From positions 124,001 to 188,000 of the forward strand of contig NZ_BSSE01000011.1 of NCBI RefSeq assembly GCF_030268965.1: a stretch of 64,000 nt of DNA, given 5' to 3'. A program made the position numbers and the translations under genes. Of the stretch, positions 1 through 9,059 are shown piece after piece; position 1 is the first letter of the stretch; every line of letters begins with the position of its first letter. Source of the DNA: Microtetraspora sp. NBRC 16547. GTDB taxonomy: Bacteria > Actinomycetota > Actinomycetes > Streptosporangiales > Streptosporangiaceae. The notes beneath the pieces are model-generated. The model was not told the DNA's origin. It did no database searches and saw only the letters and a program-made list of their open reading frames with translations.

Positions 1-890
1 CCCTCCCAAGCAGCCGCCTTCCAGGCGTCGATGACGTGGCGGTTGTCCTTGAGGTAGTCCTCCCGGACGATGATGGGCTGGACCTGCTGCTTGTGCAGGA
101 TGTCGGGCGAGCTCTCGTCCCAGAACGGGAGGTAGACGCTGCCGCCAGCGCTCTTGGCCATGAGGTGCGCCGAGCCGTAGTCGACCGCTACGTAGGCGTC
201 GAGGCGACCGGCCGTCATCTGGGGGATGCCCGAGACGAACTGCCCGACGCCGAGGTGCGTCACGTCGTCGTACTGCATACCCGCCGCCTCGAGGGCAAGC
301 ATGAGCTGCTGGTCGGAGCCCGCTCCCACGGCCGAGACACCGACCTTCTTGCCCTTCAGCGCCTGCATGCGCTCCTCGAAGCTCGCGGTGGCGTCTGGCC
401 ACGACCCCTTGTTGACGACGATCGAGTAGGTCGTCTCGGGGACGCGCATCCCGACGATGACGGGCCGCTTGCCCTCCTGGCCGTTGACGTAGCTGACCAT
501 GGTCAGCACGGTGTCCTGCTGCATGCCAGTGATCGTGCCACCGGCAAATAGCTGCATCGCCTGGACACCGCTCTGCGGGAAGACAAAGTCGGGGACCTTG
601 AGGTTGTACTTGTCGAAGAGCTTCTTCTCCTTGCACACCGTGTCGAGAAAGTAGTTGTCGCCCGGCGATGAGGCGATGGTGAACGGGGTCGGCTTGGTCA
701 GCGCGCCCGAGGCCGCCGTCTGTGCCGCACCGCCGGGCTCGTCGGCGCCGCCGCACGCCGCGAGCAGGCTCCCTGCCCCGAGCGTCAGCGCCCCGAATCC
801 GGCCGCGCGAAGCACGCTCCGACGAGAGGGGCCGGTCAGGCCGGCGGACGCCCGGCCCCAGTGCCCGGCGGAATTGTGGAACCGCGACAT
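1..890 (-). CDS. ABC transporter substrate-binding lipoprotein (SsuA/NMT1-like), 3' end outside window
   Basis: This gene reads leftwards off the window edge, so only its N-terminal ~296 residues are visible. The start has a twin-arginine motif (SRRSVLRAAGF), a hydrophobic stretch and the lipobox LLAAC followed by Gly-Gly. This indicates a Tat-exported lipoprotein. The mature part (PFTIASSPGDNYF, KGKKVGVSAVGAGSDQQL, VTHLGVGQF) resembles periplasmic binding proteins of the sulfonate/nitrate/thiamine-precursor class. An AGGAG box lies 7 bases before the ATG at 890 and is too close to the in-frame ATG at 896, so I chose 890. No ATPase or permease is adjacent on its right; partners may lie to the left. 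It differs from the binding protein at 7955, which uses a Sec-type lipoprotein signal. Confidence 0.85.
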   Translation of the reverse strand, partial: MSRFHNSAGHWGRASAGLTGPSRRSVLRAAGFGALTLGAGSLLAACGGADEPGGAAQTAASGALTKPTPFTIASSPGDNYFLDTVCKEKKLFDKYNLKVPDFVFPQSGVQAMQLFAGGTITGMQQDTVLTMVSYVNGQEGKRPVIVGMRVPETTYSIVVNKGSWPDATASFEERMQALKGKKVGVSAVGAGSDQQLMLALEAAGMQYDDVTHLGVGQFVSGIPQMTAGRLDAYVAVDYGSAHLMAKSAGGSVYLPFWDESSPDILHKQQVQPIIVREDYLKDNRHVIDAWKAAAWE

Positions 891-1540
891 ACTCATGCTC
901 CTAGTAATTCGCTGTGGAGTCGAAAGTGGAGGAGGCGAACCCGATGGTTAGCCACGTGCCTGGTGAACGACCTTCAGCGCGGCGGCCTGAATTGGTCAGA
1001 ATTGGTGCGCGGCCACGCAAGTCGGCGACCCGAGCGAATCATGTTCCGATTCACTCATCACCGGATGTTGAGATGCCGATCACATACTCCGGTCGCCCGG
1101 ATCGACGCCTCAAGATTCATTCGCCGCCTCCGCCGCTATCACGACGATAGGGAAGCGTGTGATTTCGGGGCGGCTTTTTCCGGCTCTTCCCAGATGAGTG
1201 TGGGGTGAGCACGACGCAGTTCGACTAGACATTTCCCCTCGGAGCTCACCATGGGCGGCCCCGGGTCCCCGAAACGACCGTGTGACGGAGATTACGGACT
1301 CGGCCTGCCGATAGTCGGCGAACCGGGGAAACACTGTCAAGGAATTGATGAGGTCGAGGTGACTATCGCACTGATAGAAGTTCTCGCATTGCCTTGCGCC
1401 CCGGTCCGGCGTGACGCTGGGGGCCCTCTCACGGACAGGCGGTGCGGAGCATAACGACCGGCCCCGCACGTCGCCGCCATCCGGCGGCCCCGGCCGGCGG
1501 ATAGGAAAGGCGACAGACCAAACAGTATGAAAGGACGTTC
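891..1540. other. Divergent intergenic region, no gene recognised
   Basis: About 650 bases separate the leftward binding protein from the rightward SDR. Open frames here on both strands look arbitrary and lack a convincing ribosome binding site. It must hold two promoters, but I could not pick out a clear -35/-10 pair or dyad. Confidence 0.5.
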
Positions 1541-2368
1541 ATGACTCAGGATGCGATGGCCGATCGGCGAGGCCGTGCCACCTTCGACTTCACCGACCAG
1601 GTCGTAGTCGTCACGGGCGCCTCCGGCGGCATCGGGTCGGCGATCGTTGACATGTTCGCGGAGTCCGGAGCGAGGATTGTCCTGCACGGCCGCAACACCG
1701 CCGCTCTCGCGGCCGGCGTCGAGCGAGCGCGTGCCTGCGGCACAGAGGCCGTGTTCGTGGAAGGGAACATCCGCACCGAAGAGACCGCAGTGGCGATCGC
1801 CAAGGCAGCGTTGACGTCCTTCGGCCGCCTGGATGTCCTGGTCAACAACGCCGGTGGCAACTTCGGAGCCCGCCTCGAAGATCTCTCGGTCAACGCCTGG
1901 AACGCCACCATCGAGGCAAACCTCAGCGGCGCCTTCCACTGTTCCAAGGCCTGCCTGCCGCTGTTCGAGGCACAGGGCGGTGGAGTGATCGTCAATGTCG
2001 GTTCGGCCTCGGCCAACTATGCGCATCCCCTGCGCGGCGCCTACGCGGCCGCCAAGGCGGGCCTGGCGTCGCTGACGCGGACGATGGCCTGGGAATGGGC
2101 TTCTCGGAACATCCGGGTGAACTGCGTGGAGCCGGGAGCAGTGATGACCGAGGCATCCAGGTTCGCTTCCGAGGACATCGTGGAACGGGTCAGAAAATAC
2201 GTCGCCCTGGGCCGGGTCGGCAGACCTCGTGACATCGCGAACGCCTGCCTCTTCCTGAGTTCGGAGGCTTCCAGCTACATCACCGGTGAGACGCTGCTGG
2301 TCGCCGGTGGGCCACACACCTCGACTCCGGCGGACGTGGAGCTGCTCGGAGCCTCGGCCCCCGCCTGA
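1541..2368 (+). CDS. SDR-family NAD(P)-dependent oxidoreductase
   Basis: A 275-aa classical short-chain dehydrogenase, probably interconverting an alcohol and a ketone with NAD(P)(H) in the cytosol. The cofactor loop TGASGGIG is at residues 25-32, NNAG at 102-105, the catalytic Ser in NVGSAS near 155, and the Tyr-x3-Lys pair at Y168/K172 (AYAAAK). An AAAGGA box precedes the ATG. The C-terminus carries the distinctive string AGGPHTSTPADVE. A nearly identical tail recurs in a deleted relic at 23346-23486, so two related SDR genes once flanked this region. The gene stands alone before the transhydrogenase operon. Substrate unknown. Confidence 0.9.
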   Translation: MTQDAMADRRGRATFDFTDQVVVVTGASGGIGSAIVDMFAESGARIVLHGRNTAALAAGVERARACGTEAVFVEGNIRTEETAVAIAKAALTSFGRLDVLVNNAGGNFGARLEDLSVNAWNATIEANLSGAFHCSKACLPLFEAQGGGVIVNVGSASANYAHPLRGAYAAAKAGLASLTRTMAWEWASRNIRVNCVEPGAVMTEASRFASEDIVERVRKYVALGRVGRPRDIANACLFLSSEASSYITGETLLVAGGPHTSTPADVELLGASAPA

Positions 2369-2756
2369 AGCCCATGAGCGCCGGCCCACCTAGGCTGCCT
2401 AACTCGACCGGCTGGTGATCCGGTTCTGGGTGACTCGGGCGGCGGTTGACAGCTGACCGGTGACCGATTCACCTCGGAGGTCGGGGACGCGCGTGTGCCT
2501 AGTGCCACTCCCGGCAATCTTTGCCCCGTCGCGTCGCCCAGGGCGGCGCCCCGCCGCGTTGTCGCCCCTCCCACGAAAAGTCCTCGCAAGCTCGGACTTT
2601 CCGGGGGCCCGGGATTGTCGGCCGCAGGCTCCGCTACGGCCTCCTCCTCCGCCTTGCGATGCACCACCCTGGACACCGCTCCGTCCGGGCAAACCTTGCC
2701 GGTCACGGCACTAGCAACCGTAAACGATCAGCAGACGCAGAGAGAGGTAGCGGCCA
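2369..2756. other. Intergenic region, no gene recognised
   Basis: Nearly 390 bases with overlapping GC-driven open frames on both strands but no recognisable protein. It presumably holds the promoter of the transhydrogenase operon. A GAGAGAGGTAG ribosome binding site lies at its right end. Confidence 0.45.
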
Positions 2757-3956
2757 TTGACAGTGATCGGTGTTCTTCGGGAGCGTTCGGACGAGCCGCG
2801 GGTGTCGCTGGTGCCGCAGGATGTTGCGGCCCTGGTGCAGGCAGGATTCGAGGTGGTTGTCGAGCACGAAGCCGGTATACGCGCGGGGTTCCGTGACAAG
2901 GACTACGAGGCGCGGGGAGCCCGCACAGGCGGTAAGGACGAGGTGCTCGCGGCTGAGGTGCTTGTGCAGGTCAGGGCTTACGGCGCCGACCGGGGTGATG
3001 GCGAGGATGTCCCAGCGGGGCTGCGCCCGGGGCACGTGACGGTGGGTCTAGGAAACTCCCTGGGCAACCCTGCCGCGGCGCAGGCAGTGGCGAAGGCGGG
3101 GGTCACCTCGTTTTGCTTGGAGCTGCTGCCACGGACGACACGCGCGCAGGCGATGGACGTGTTGTCCTCGCAGGCTGTCCTCGCGGGCTATCGGGCCGCC
3201 TTGGTGGGGGCGGAACGACTGGCCAAGGTGTTGCCGATGATGTCCACCGCAGCTGGGACGCTTCCTCCGGCGAAGGTGCTGGTGGTCGGCGCTGGTGTCG
3301 CAGGTCTGTCGGCGATCGCCACGGCGCGGCGTCTGGGCGCACTGGTGTCTGCGTACGACGTCCGGCCCGAAGCCCGTGAGCAGGTCGAGAGCGTCGGAGG
3401 GATGTTTGTCGCGCTTCCCCTCGACACCTCCGAAGGCTCCGCGGGAGGGGGGTACGCCGCGGCGATGGGGGAGGACTTCTACCGGCGGCAGCAGGAACTG
3501 CTGGCGGCGACGGTGGCCTCGTCCGACATCGTCATCACCACCGCGCAGGTTCCTGGTCGCCGTGCGCCGGTGATCGTGACCGAAGAGATGGTGCGGAGGA
3601 TGGCACCGGGTTCGGTAGTGGTCGACATCGCCGCAGCCCAGGGCGGCAACTGCGAGGTCACTCGTCCGGACGAGGAGGTGCTTGCTGCGGGTGTGCACGT
3701 CCTGGGGCCATCGAACATCGTGGCCGGCCTGGCACCACATGCCAGCCAGCTCTTCTCCAAGAACATAAGCAACTTCCTCAAGCTGATTCTGAACTCCGAG
3801 GGAGTGAAACTCGATCTCGACGACGTACTGATCGCCGAAACGCTCGTGACCCATGAGAGTGCGGTGGTCCACCCCGCCGTCCTGCAGAGGCTGGGCCCTG
3901 AGGAGAACGCTGAGTCCGAGCATGTCACCCCCTCCACCTCGCCCGTGAGGAGCTGA
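2757..3956 (+). CDS. pntAA: NAD(P) transhydrogenase subunit alpha part 1 (NAD(H)-binding domain I)
   Basis: A 399-aa soluble domain I of the proton-translocating transhydrogenase, which moves hydride between NADH and NADP+ using the proton gradient. It begins MTVIGVLRE from a TTG start preceded by a GAGAGAGG box. It has the family signature RAQAMDVLSSQ and the Rossmann loop VLVVGAGVAGLSA (about residues 173-185) followed by AYDVRPEAREQ. The late LGPSNIVAGLAPHASQLFSKN block is also typical. It is followed after 2 bases by the small membrane subunit and then the beta subunit, the three-gene actinobacterial arrangement. It could supply NADPH to the reductases and monooxygenase encoded further right, but that link is inference. 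Confidence 0.95.
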   Translation: MTVIGVLRERSDEPRVSLVPQDVAALVQAGFEVVVEHEAGIRAGFRDKDYEARGARTGGKDEVLAAEVLVQVRAYGADRGDGEDVPAGLRPGHVTVGLGNSLGNPAAAQAVAKAGVTSFCLELLPRTTRAQAMDVLSSQAVLAGYRAALVGAERLAKVLPMMSTAAGTLPPAKVLVVGAGVAGLSAIATARRLGALVSAYDVRPEAREQVESVGGMFVALPLDTSEGSAGGGYAAAMGEDFYRRQQELLAATVASSDIVITTAQVPGRRAPVIVTEEMVRRMAPGSVVVDIAAAQGGNCEVTRPDEEVLAAGVHVLGPSNIVAGLAPHASQLFSKNISNFLKLILNSEGVKLDLDDVLIAETLVTHESAVVHPAVLQRLGPEENAESEHVTPSTSPVRS

Positions 3957-3958
3957 TC

Positions 3959-4276
3959 GTGTCTGAGCAACTGTGGTCAGGGCTGTTCGTCTTGCTGCTC
4001 GCGACCTTCCTCGGTCTTGAGATCATCCGTCGTGTCCCGCCTCTGTTCCACACGCCTTTGATGTCCTTGACGAACGCGATCGCCGGCATCTCGCTGGTGG
4101 GGAGCCTGGTGCTTGCCGGTGGCGAGGCGACCATGACCGCGAAGATTCTCGGCGCGGTGGCCGTGTGCGCTTCCACGCTCAACGTTGTCGGCGGCTTCGT
4201 GCTGACGGACCGCATGCTGCGGATGTTCCGGACACCGCGCCGGACTGCCGATACGACAGCGGGGGAGCGGTCATGA
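3959..4276 (+). CDS. pntAB: NAD(P) transhydrogenase subunit alpha part 2 (membrane)
   Basis: A 105-aa hydrophobic protein with about three membrane segments. The block FHTPLMSLTNAIAGISLVGSL is the conserved transmembrane core of the alpha-2 subunit. The start is GTG, 2 bases after the pntAA stop. The last bases overlap the pntB ATG in an ATGA junction, so translation is likely coupled. Confidence 0.95.
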   Translation: MSEQLWSGLFVLLLATFLGLEIIRRVPPLFHTPLMSLTNAIAGISLVGSLVLAGGEATMTAKILGAVAVCASTLNVVGGFVLTDRMLRMFRTPRRTADTTAGERS

Positions 4277-5673
4277 GAAACACGCTCAACGACATCGTCG
4301 TTCCGATCTGCTACCTCGCTGCGGCGGGGTTCTTCATCCTCGGTCTCAAGGGCATCACTCAGCCGCGGAGCGCGCGCCGGGGTCTGCGGGCCGCCGAGGC
4401 GGGAATGCTCTTCGCGATCGTCGGGACGCTCCTGAACAAAGAGATCATCGACTACACGTGGATCGTGGCCGCGATGGCGGTGGGCGCCGTGCTCGGCGTC
4501 GTGCTGTCGCTGTGGACCCCGATGACGGCCATGCCGCAGCGCATCGCCCTCTCGCACGCCTTCGGGGCGCTGGCCGCCGGACTCGTAGGCTTCGGCCACT
4601 ACCTGGAACACCGTGGCGACCTCACCGTTGCCACAAGCATCCCACTGGTACTCGAGGTGTTGCTCGGCTTCCTCACATGCACCGGAAGCCTCATCGCGGC
4701 AGGCAAGCTTCAAGAGCTGCTGCCGACCCGGCCCATGGTCTATCCGGGGCAGAACGCCCTGAACCTGGCTGTCTTCGTGGCCGCACTCGCCGCGGGGGCG
4801 GTCGTGGTGGCGGATCCGCGGAACACGCTGGCCTTCGGTCTGCTGATCACGCTCGCGCTGGTGTTCGGACTCCTGCTGGTGCTGCGTATCGGCGGCGCGG
4901 ACATGCCCACGGTCATCTCGCTGATGAACGCCTACGCCGGCTTGTCGGCCTCGGCCATGGGCTTCGTCCTGGACAACCAATTGCTGATCATCGCTGGTGC
5001 CTTGGACGGCGCGTCCGGGCTGATCTTGTCGATCATCATGTGCCGGGCGATGAACCGCTCGTTCACCAACGTGTTGTTCGGCGGCTTCGGGGCGACGGCG
5101 GGCAGCGGTGCGGGTGTGGCCGAGGAACGGCCGCATCGCAGCGCCACGCCGGAGGAAGCGGCGATGCTCCTGGAGACCGCGCGCGAGGTCATCGTCGTCC
5201 CGGGCTACGGTATGGCGGTGTCACAGGCTCAGCACAAGGTCCGTGAGCTGGCCGACGTCCTCGAACGGCATGGGGCCCGGGTCAGGTTCGCGATCCACCC
5301 GGTGGCCGGACGCATGCCCGGCCACATGAACGTGCTGCTCGCCGAGGCTGATGTGCCGTACGACCGGATCCTCGACATGGATCACATCAACGGCGAATTC
5401 CCCCAGTGTGACGTCGCGCTGGTGATCGGCGCCAACGACGTCACCAACCCCGCCGCCAAGGACGATCCCAGCAGCCCGATTTACGGGATGCCGGTCCTCG
5501 ACGTCGCCGCCGCCAGGACGGTCATGGTCGTCAAACGCGGCATGAGTCCCGGCTTCGCCGGCGTCGACAACGACCTGTACTACCTGGACAAGACGTTGAT
5601 GTTGTTCGGCGATGCCAAGGGCGTGGCCGATGGGCTCGTCCGTGAACTCGAAGCCACAGTGCCCGCCCACTGA
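4273..5673 (+). CDS. pntB: NAD(P) transhydrogenase subunit beta
   Basis: A 466-aa protein with a multi-span membrane half followed by the NADP(H)-binding domain III. Domain III shows IVVPGYGMAVSQAQ, HPVAGRMPGHMNVLLAEA, VIGANDVTNPAA and VKRGMSPGFAGVDN, all standard NADP-binding blocks. I chose the ATG at 4273, which overlaps the stop of pntAB. A longer in-frame reading from 4165 would only add residues encoded inside pntAB. This is the last gene of the operon. Confidence 0.95.
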   Translation: MRNTLNDIVVPICYLAAAGFFILGLKGITQPRSARRGLRAAEAGMLFAIVGTLLNKEIIDYTWIVAAMAVGAVLGVVLSLWTPMTAMPQRIALSHAFGALAAGLVGFGHYLEHRGDLTVATSIPLVLEVLLGFLTCTGSLIAAGKLQELLPTRPMVYPGQNALNLAVFVAALAAGAVVVADPRNTLAFGLLITLALVFGLLLVLRIGGADMPTVISLMNAYAGLSASAMGFVLDNQLLIIAGALDGASGLILSIIMCRAMNRSFTNVLFGGFGATAGSGAGVAEERPHRSATPEEAAMLLETAREVIVVPGYGMAVSQAQHKVRELADVLERHGARVRFAIHPVAGRMPGHMNVLLAEADVPYDRILDMDHINGEFPQCDVALVIGANDVTNPAAKDDPSSPIYGMPVLDVAAARTVMVVKRGMSPGFAGVDNDLYYLDKTLMLFGDAKGVADGLVRELEATVPAH

Positions 5674-6222
5674 TCCCACACCCGTCCGCGCGACCCCGTC
5701 CTCGCGGCGGATGTGACGAAAGGTGCGTAGCGACATGGTGAACCCCGTCCAGCCCAGACCGGGCGGCTCCCGGGCGATCTTCACCGTCGAGCTGCAGCGG
5801 GTGAGGTTCGACGGGTGCGCTCGACTTCTGCAGAGCTTGGGCCGCGGACCACTCGAACCGGGGCGAGGCTGACCCGTCAGTACGTGCCCGGCTATAAGGA
5901 ACGTTTATCGCCCTGGCAGCCGAACGGCTGTAGACGCCATCAAGGTGGCTCAGGTAGCGTACACGACATTCAGAAGTCTTCAGGGCAAATCGACCCAGGG
6001 GGCCACCCATCAATGGTAAGAGATTGCTCCTTTCAGCCGGGAACGGTCTCTGCGCCCCAGTCCTTCCTTCAGACGCCTGCGCCGCAGGAACTCCTTCTCA
6101 ACAAACGGCAGCCCTGGTCGTGGCCGATCATGCATGTGCGCACGTCTGCCGCACCGACGATATAGCTCGCACTTGGATGTCCACGTCTACCGAATCCACG
6201 TGACCGGAAGGAGTGTTGTCCG
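5674..6222. other. Intergenic region with one doubtful 45-codon frame
   Basis: About 550 bases between the transhydrogenase operon and the ABC importer. A 45-aa frame (5735-5872, beginning MVNPVQPRPGG) follows an AAAGG-like box, but I recognise no family in it. It may be a decayed gene start. Base composition drops towards 6000-6200, as expected for a promoter region. Confidence 0.4.
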
Positions 6223-7008
6223 GTGAACCCCCCATCGGGCATACGCATTGAAGGCGTAACCCATTATTTCGCCAAACCAGGGTCGAAGGAATACACCCCA
6301 GTCTTGAGCGATGTCTCTCTCGAAGCCCGTGCCGGACAGTTCTTGGCGCTGGTAGGACCTTCCGGGTGTGGTAAGACCACGCTCCTCAACATGATTGCCG
6401 GCTTGGTTCAGCCAACCCATGGAAAGGTCTACCGCGGTGAAGAGTTGGCGACGAGGCCGGACCGCGACGTTGCCTACATGTTGGCCAGGGCAGCCCTCTT
6501 TCCGTGGCGGACAGCGCAGAAGAACGTTGAACTAGGCCTCGAATTGAGGGGAGCACCGCGCCAGGAGCGCGCCGATACTGCGGCTAGGCTGCTCGAACTT
6601 ACGGGCCTTAAGGACTTCGCCAAGAGCTACCCCAGCCACTTGTCGCAAGGCATGCGCCAACGGGTCGCACTGGCCCGCACCTTCGCGCTGAAGCCGAAAT
6701 TTGTCCTCATGGACGAACCGTTCTCTGCTCTGGACGCACAGACCAAGCTGGCTCACCAGGAAGAGTTCGTCCGGATCTGGGAGCAGACACGTACGACTGC
6801 TGTCCTCGTGACTCACGACCTTGCCGAGGCCATTCTCATGGCTGACCGTGTCGTTGTCTTCTCCCCCAGGCCAGGGCGGATCAAGGCAGACCTCGAGATC
6901 CAGTTGCCTCGTCCGCGTGATCTAGAAACCCTAAGGTTCGATGAACGGTATCGGGACATCCATGAACGAATGTGGATGGAATTGAAGCAGGACGTCGATC
7001 ACGCGTGA
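6223..7008 (+). CDS. ABC transporter ATP-binding protein (SsuB/TauB/NrtD-like)
   Basis: A 261-aa ATPase of the nitrate/sulfonate/taurine importer class. Walker A GPSGCGKT is at residues 45-52, the signature LSQGMRQ at 140-146, Walker B VLMDEP at 161-166 and the switch His at 198. The Q-loop position, normally Gln before the PW motif, reads Ala (MLARAALFPWR, A88). The ATPase at 23840 has the same change. The GTG start has a GGAGTG box upstream. It overlaps the permease gene by a GTGA junction and is followed by a binding lipoprotein, giving a complete importer. The LLM oxidoreductase downstream suggests an organosulfur or other heteroatom substrate, which is inference. Confidence 0.93.
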   Translation: MNPPSGIRIEGVTHYFAKPGSKEYTPVLSDVSLEARAGQFLALVGPSGCGKTTLLNMIAGLVQPTHGKVYRGEELATRPDRDVAYMLARAALFPWRTAQKNVELGLELRGAPRQERADTAARLLELTGLKDFAKSYPSHLSQGMRQRVALARTFALKPKFVLMDEPFSALDAQTKLAHQEEFVRIWEQTRTTAVLVTHDLAEAILMADRVVVFSPRPGRIKADLEIQLPRPRDLETLRFDERYRDIHERMWMELKQDVDHA

Positions 7009-7883
7009 GGTCGCAAGTGAGTACTGTCCCGAAAACGTACAGCGAGACCAAGGGGAACGAAGAGTCGGCTACCGCGAGCGGTGGCGACGCTGCGCTCCCA
7101 CCGCCCCCGGCGCCGAGTCGAAACTGGCGTCTCTACGGGAATCTGACGACCCAGGCACTCCGCATTGGTGTCCTGGTCCTCGTGTGTGGTCTTTGGCAAT
7201 TGTCCACGAGCTTGGGCTGGGTTGACCCATTCCTGGTGAGCACCCCGTGGGATGTCGCCCGCTTTCTAGTCTCATCCTTGTCCAGCGGAGATATCTGGCC
7301 ACACGTCCAAGCCACTGTGACGGCGACCCTCATTGCCTTTGTGGTGGGCTCTCTCGCCGGAATCGTGACGGGCCTGGTGCTGTCGGTCTCGCCCCGATTG
7401 AATGCTGTGCTGGATCCGTACCTCACGATCGCCAATGCGATGCCGAGAGTCGCTCTGGCGCCTCTGTTCCTTCTATGGTTTGGCTTGGGCCAGACTTCGA
7501 AGGTCATGATGGGTATCAGCACGGGCTATTTCATTCTCGTCCTGAACACGCACGCAGGGGTCAAGGCGATCGACCCGGACCTCAAGACGATCTGCCATGT
7601 CATGGGCGCGAACCGGCTGCAAATGTTCACCAAATTAATTCTGCCAGCCGCCGTCCCGGCAATTTTCGCCGGGCTACGACTTTCGGTCGTTTATTCTCTG
7701 CTGGGCGTTGTGCTCGCTGAGATGCTGGCATCCCAAGCCGGTATGGGCCAACTTCTGCAATACTACGCCGGACTCTTCCAAGTCCAGGGGGTCTTCGGTG
7801 TACTGATCTGCCTGTCGTTGCTGGCAGTCGCCGGGACCGCGGTGGTCGGCGCTGTCGAGAACAGAATCCTGCGATGGCAGTAG
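7005..7883 (+). CDS. ABC transporter permease (SsuC/TauC-like)
   Basis: A 292-aa inner-membrane permease with a soluble N-terminal tail of about 45 residues and then about six membrane segments. The EAA-type coupling loop is seen around MGANRLQMFTKLILPAAVPAIFAGLR. I chose the GTG at 7005, which overlaps the ATPase stop as GTGA. Another GTG at 7017 is possible, and the upstream ATG at 6972 would lie deep in the ATPase gene. It works with the ATPase at 6223 and the lipoprotein at 7955. Confidence 0.92.
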   Translation: MRSQVSTVPKTYSETKGNEESATASGGDAALPPPPAPSRNWRLYGNLTTQALRIGVLVLVCGLWQLSTSLGWVDPFLVSTPWDVARFLVSSLSSGDIWPHVQATVTATLIAFVVGSLAGIVTGLVLSVSPRLNAVLDPYLTIANAMPRVALAPLFLLWFGLGQTSKVMMGISTGYFILVLNTHAGVKAIDPDLKTICHVMGANRLQMFTKLILPAAVPAIFAGLRLSVVYSLLGVVLAEMLASQAGMGQLLQYYAGLFQVQGVFGVLICLSLLAVAGTAVVGAVENRILRWQ

Positions 7884-7954
7884 ATCTCCGGCTTCATCCT
7901 TGCCCTTCAACCTAGGAAACCTCATTTTCCCCGATTCTGAAGAGGGGTTTCAGC

Positions 7955-8983
7955 GTGCACATATTCAGACTTAGTCGGCGCATTCTGGGAATCCTCGCGG
8001 TTGCCGTCGCGTTGGTTGTTTTCTCGACCGCTTGTGTTAGTGATCGGACTGGCGGTGGCGGCGACAAGCATCTCAAGATCGCCATCTTCCCGGGTGCCAT
8101 GCAGAGCCTGCCTGCTGTACTCGCAGATGAACTCGGGATCTTCGCCAAGCACGGTCTTGAGGTCACTCTGCTCAACGTGCAGGGCGGTCCGGCAGGCACT
8201 TCTGCTGTCCTGTCCGGATCCGCGGATGTGATGCTCAACGGCACGGACAACGTCACCTTGGCGCGCGCAGCCAAGGGTGGCCCGGATCTAGTTGTGGTCA
8301 GTGGCAACACTAGTAAGCAGATCAACAGCCTGATCGTCCGCTCCGACCTGCCGACGCCCAACCTCGACAGCGGCTACCCGGAGGCCATGCGTGATCTGGC
8401 TGGTAAGAAGATCGGCGTCCCGGCCCGGGGAAGCAGCTTGGAGAACATCACCCGGATCATGCTTAAGGCCGCGGATATGGACCCGGACAAGGATGTTATC
8501 TGGCTTGCGCTCGGTACTGCTCAGGCCATGGCAACCGCCATCCAGACCGGTCAGGTGGATGCCTTGCTCGCTCCGGAGCCGCTGCTGACGCAGACGGTTC
8601 TCAAGGGTGATGCGAAATTCCTGGTCGACATGAGGACTGGTAAGCCGGAAGAACTGCAGTGGCCTTTCAACATGTGGTGGGCCCTTCGCGGCACCATTCA
8701 GAAGAAGCACGATTCCATAGGCGCCTTCCAGGAAGCCATGAAGGAGACGTTCGCCTATCTCCAGGATGATGCAAACCTAGACGAGATCCTCCCCCATGTG
8801 CAGAAATTCATGGGCGTGGACGAGGCGACCGCCCGCAAGCTCATGAGTCCACTGAATATCTCGACCTTCGGATACAGGGTGTCCGAGAGCGGGATGCTGC
8901 GCCTATGGGAGCACATGAAGGATCTCAACCTCATCGACACAGTCCCCGATTACAAAACTGTGGTCGACGCCGGCGCCCGGTAG
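7955..8983 (+). CDS. ABC transporter substrate-binding lipoprotein (NMT1/SsuA-like)
   Basis: A 342-aa periplasmic-type binding protein held in the membrane by lipid. It has basic residues, a hydrophobic stretch and the lipobox FSTAC at residues about 23-27. The mature start KHLKIAIFPGAMQSLPAVLADELGIF and the KKIGVPARGSS block are typical of solute-binding proteins for sulfonates, nitrate or aromatic acids. The GTG start follows an AGAGGGG box. It is the third gene of the importer set. Confidence 0.92.
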   Translation: MHIFRLSRRILGILAVAVALVVFSTACVSDRTGGGGDKHLKIAIFPGAMQSLPAVLADELGIFAKHGLEVTLLNVQGGPAGTSAVLSGSADVMLNGTDNVTLARAAKGGPDLVVVSGNTSKQINSLIVRSDLPTPNLDSGYPEAMRDLAGKKIGVPARGSSLENITRIMLKAADMDPDKDVIWLALGTAQAMATAIQTGQVDALLAPEPLLTQTVLKGDAKFLVDMRTGKPEELQWPFNMWWALRGTIQKKHDSIGAFQEAMKETFAYLQDDANLDEILPHVQKFMGVDEATARKLMSPLNISTFGYRVSESGMLRLWEHMKDLNLIDTVPDYKTVVDAGAR

Positions 8984-9059
8984 GGCGATTCCTACCACAA
9001 GACTCTAGTCTGGTGCGTGGACCAGGGCATGGCTACATCTACGTGAGTTTGGAGGGTAA

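Noticed and set aside
4165-4272. N-terminal extension of PntB
   Set aside because: It lies within pntAB in another frame; the ATG at 4273 overlaps the pntAB stop as expected.
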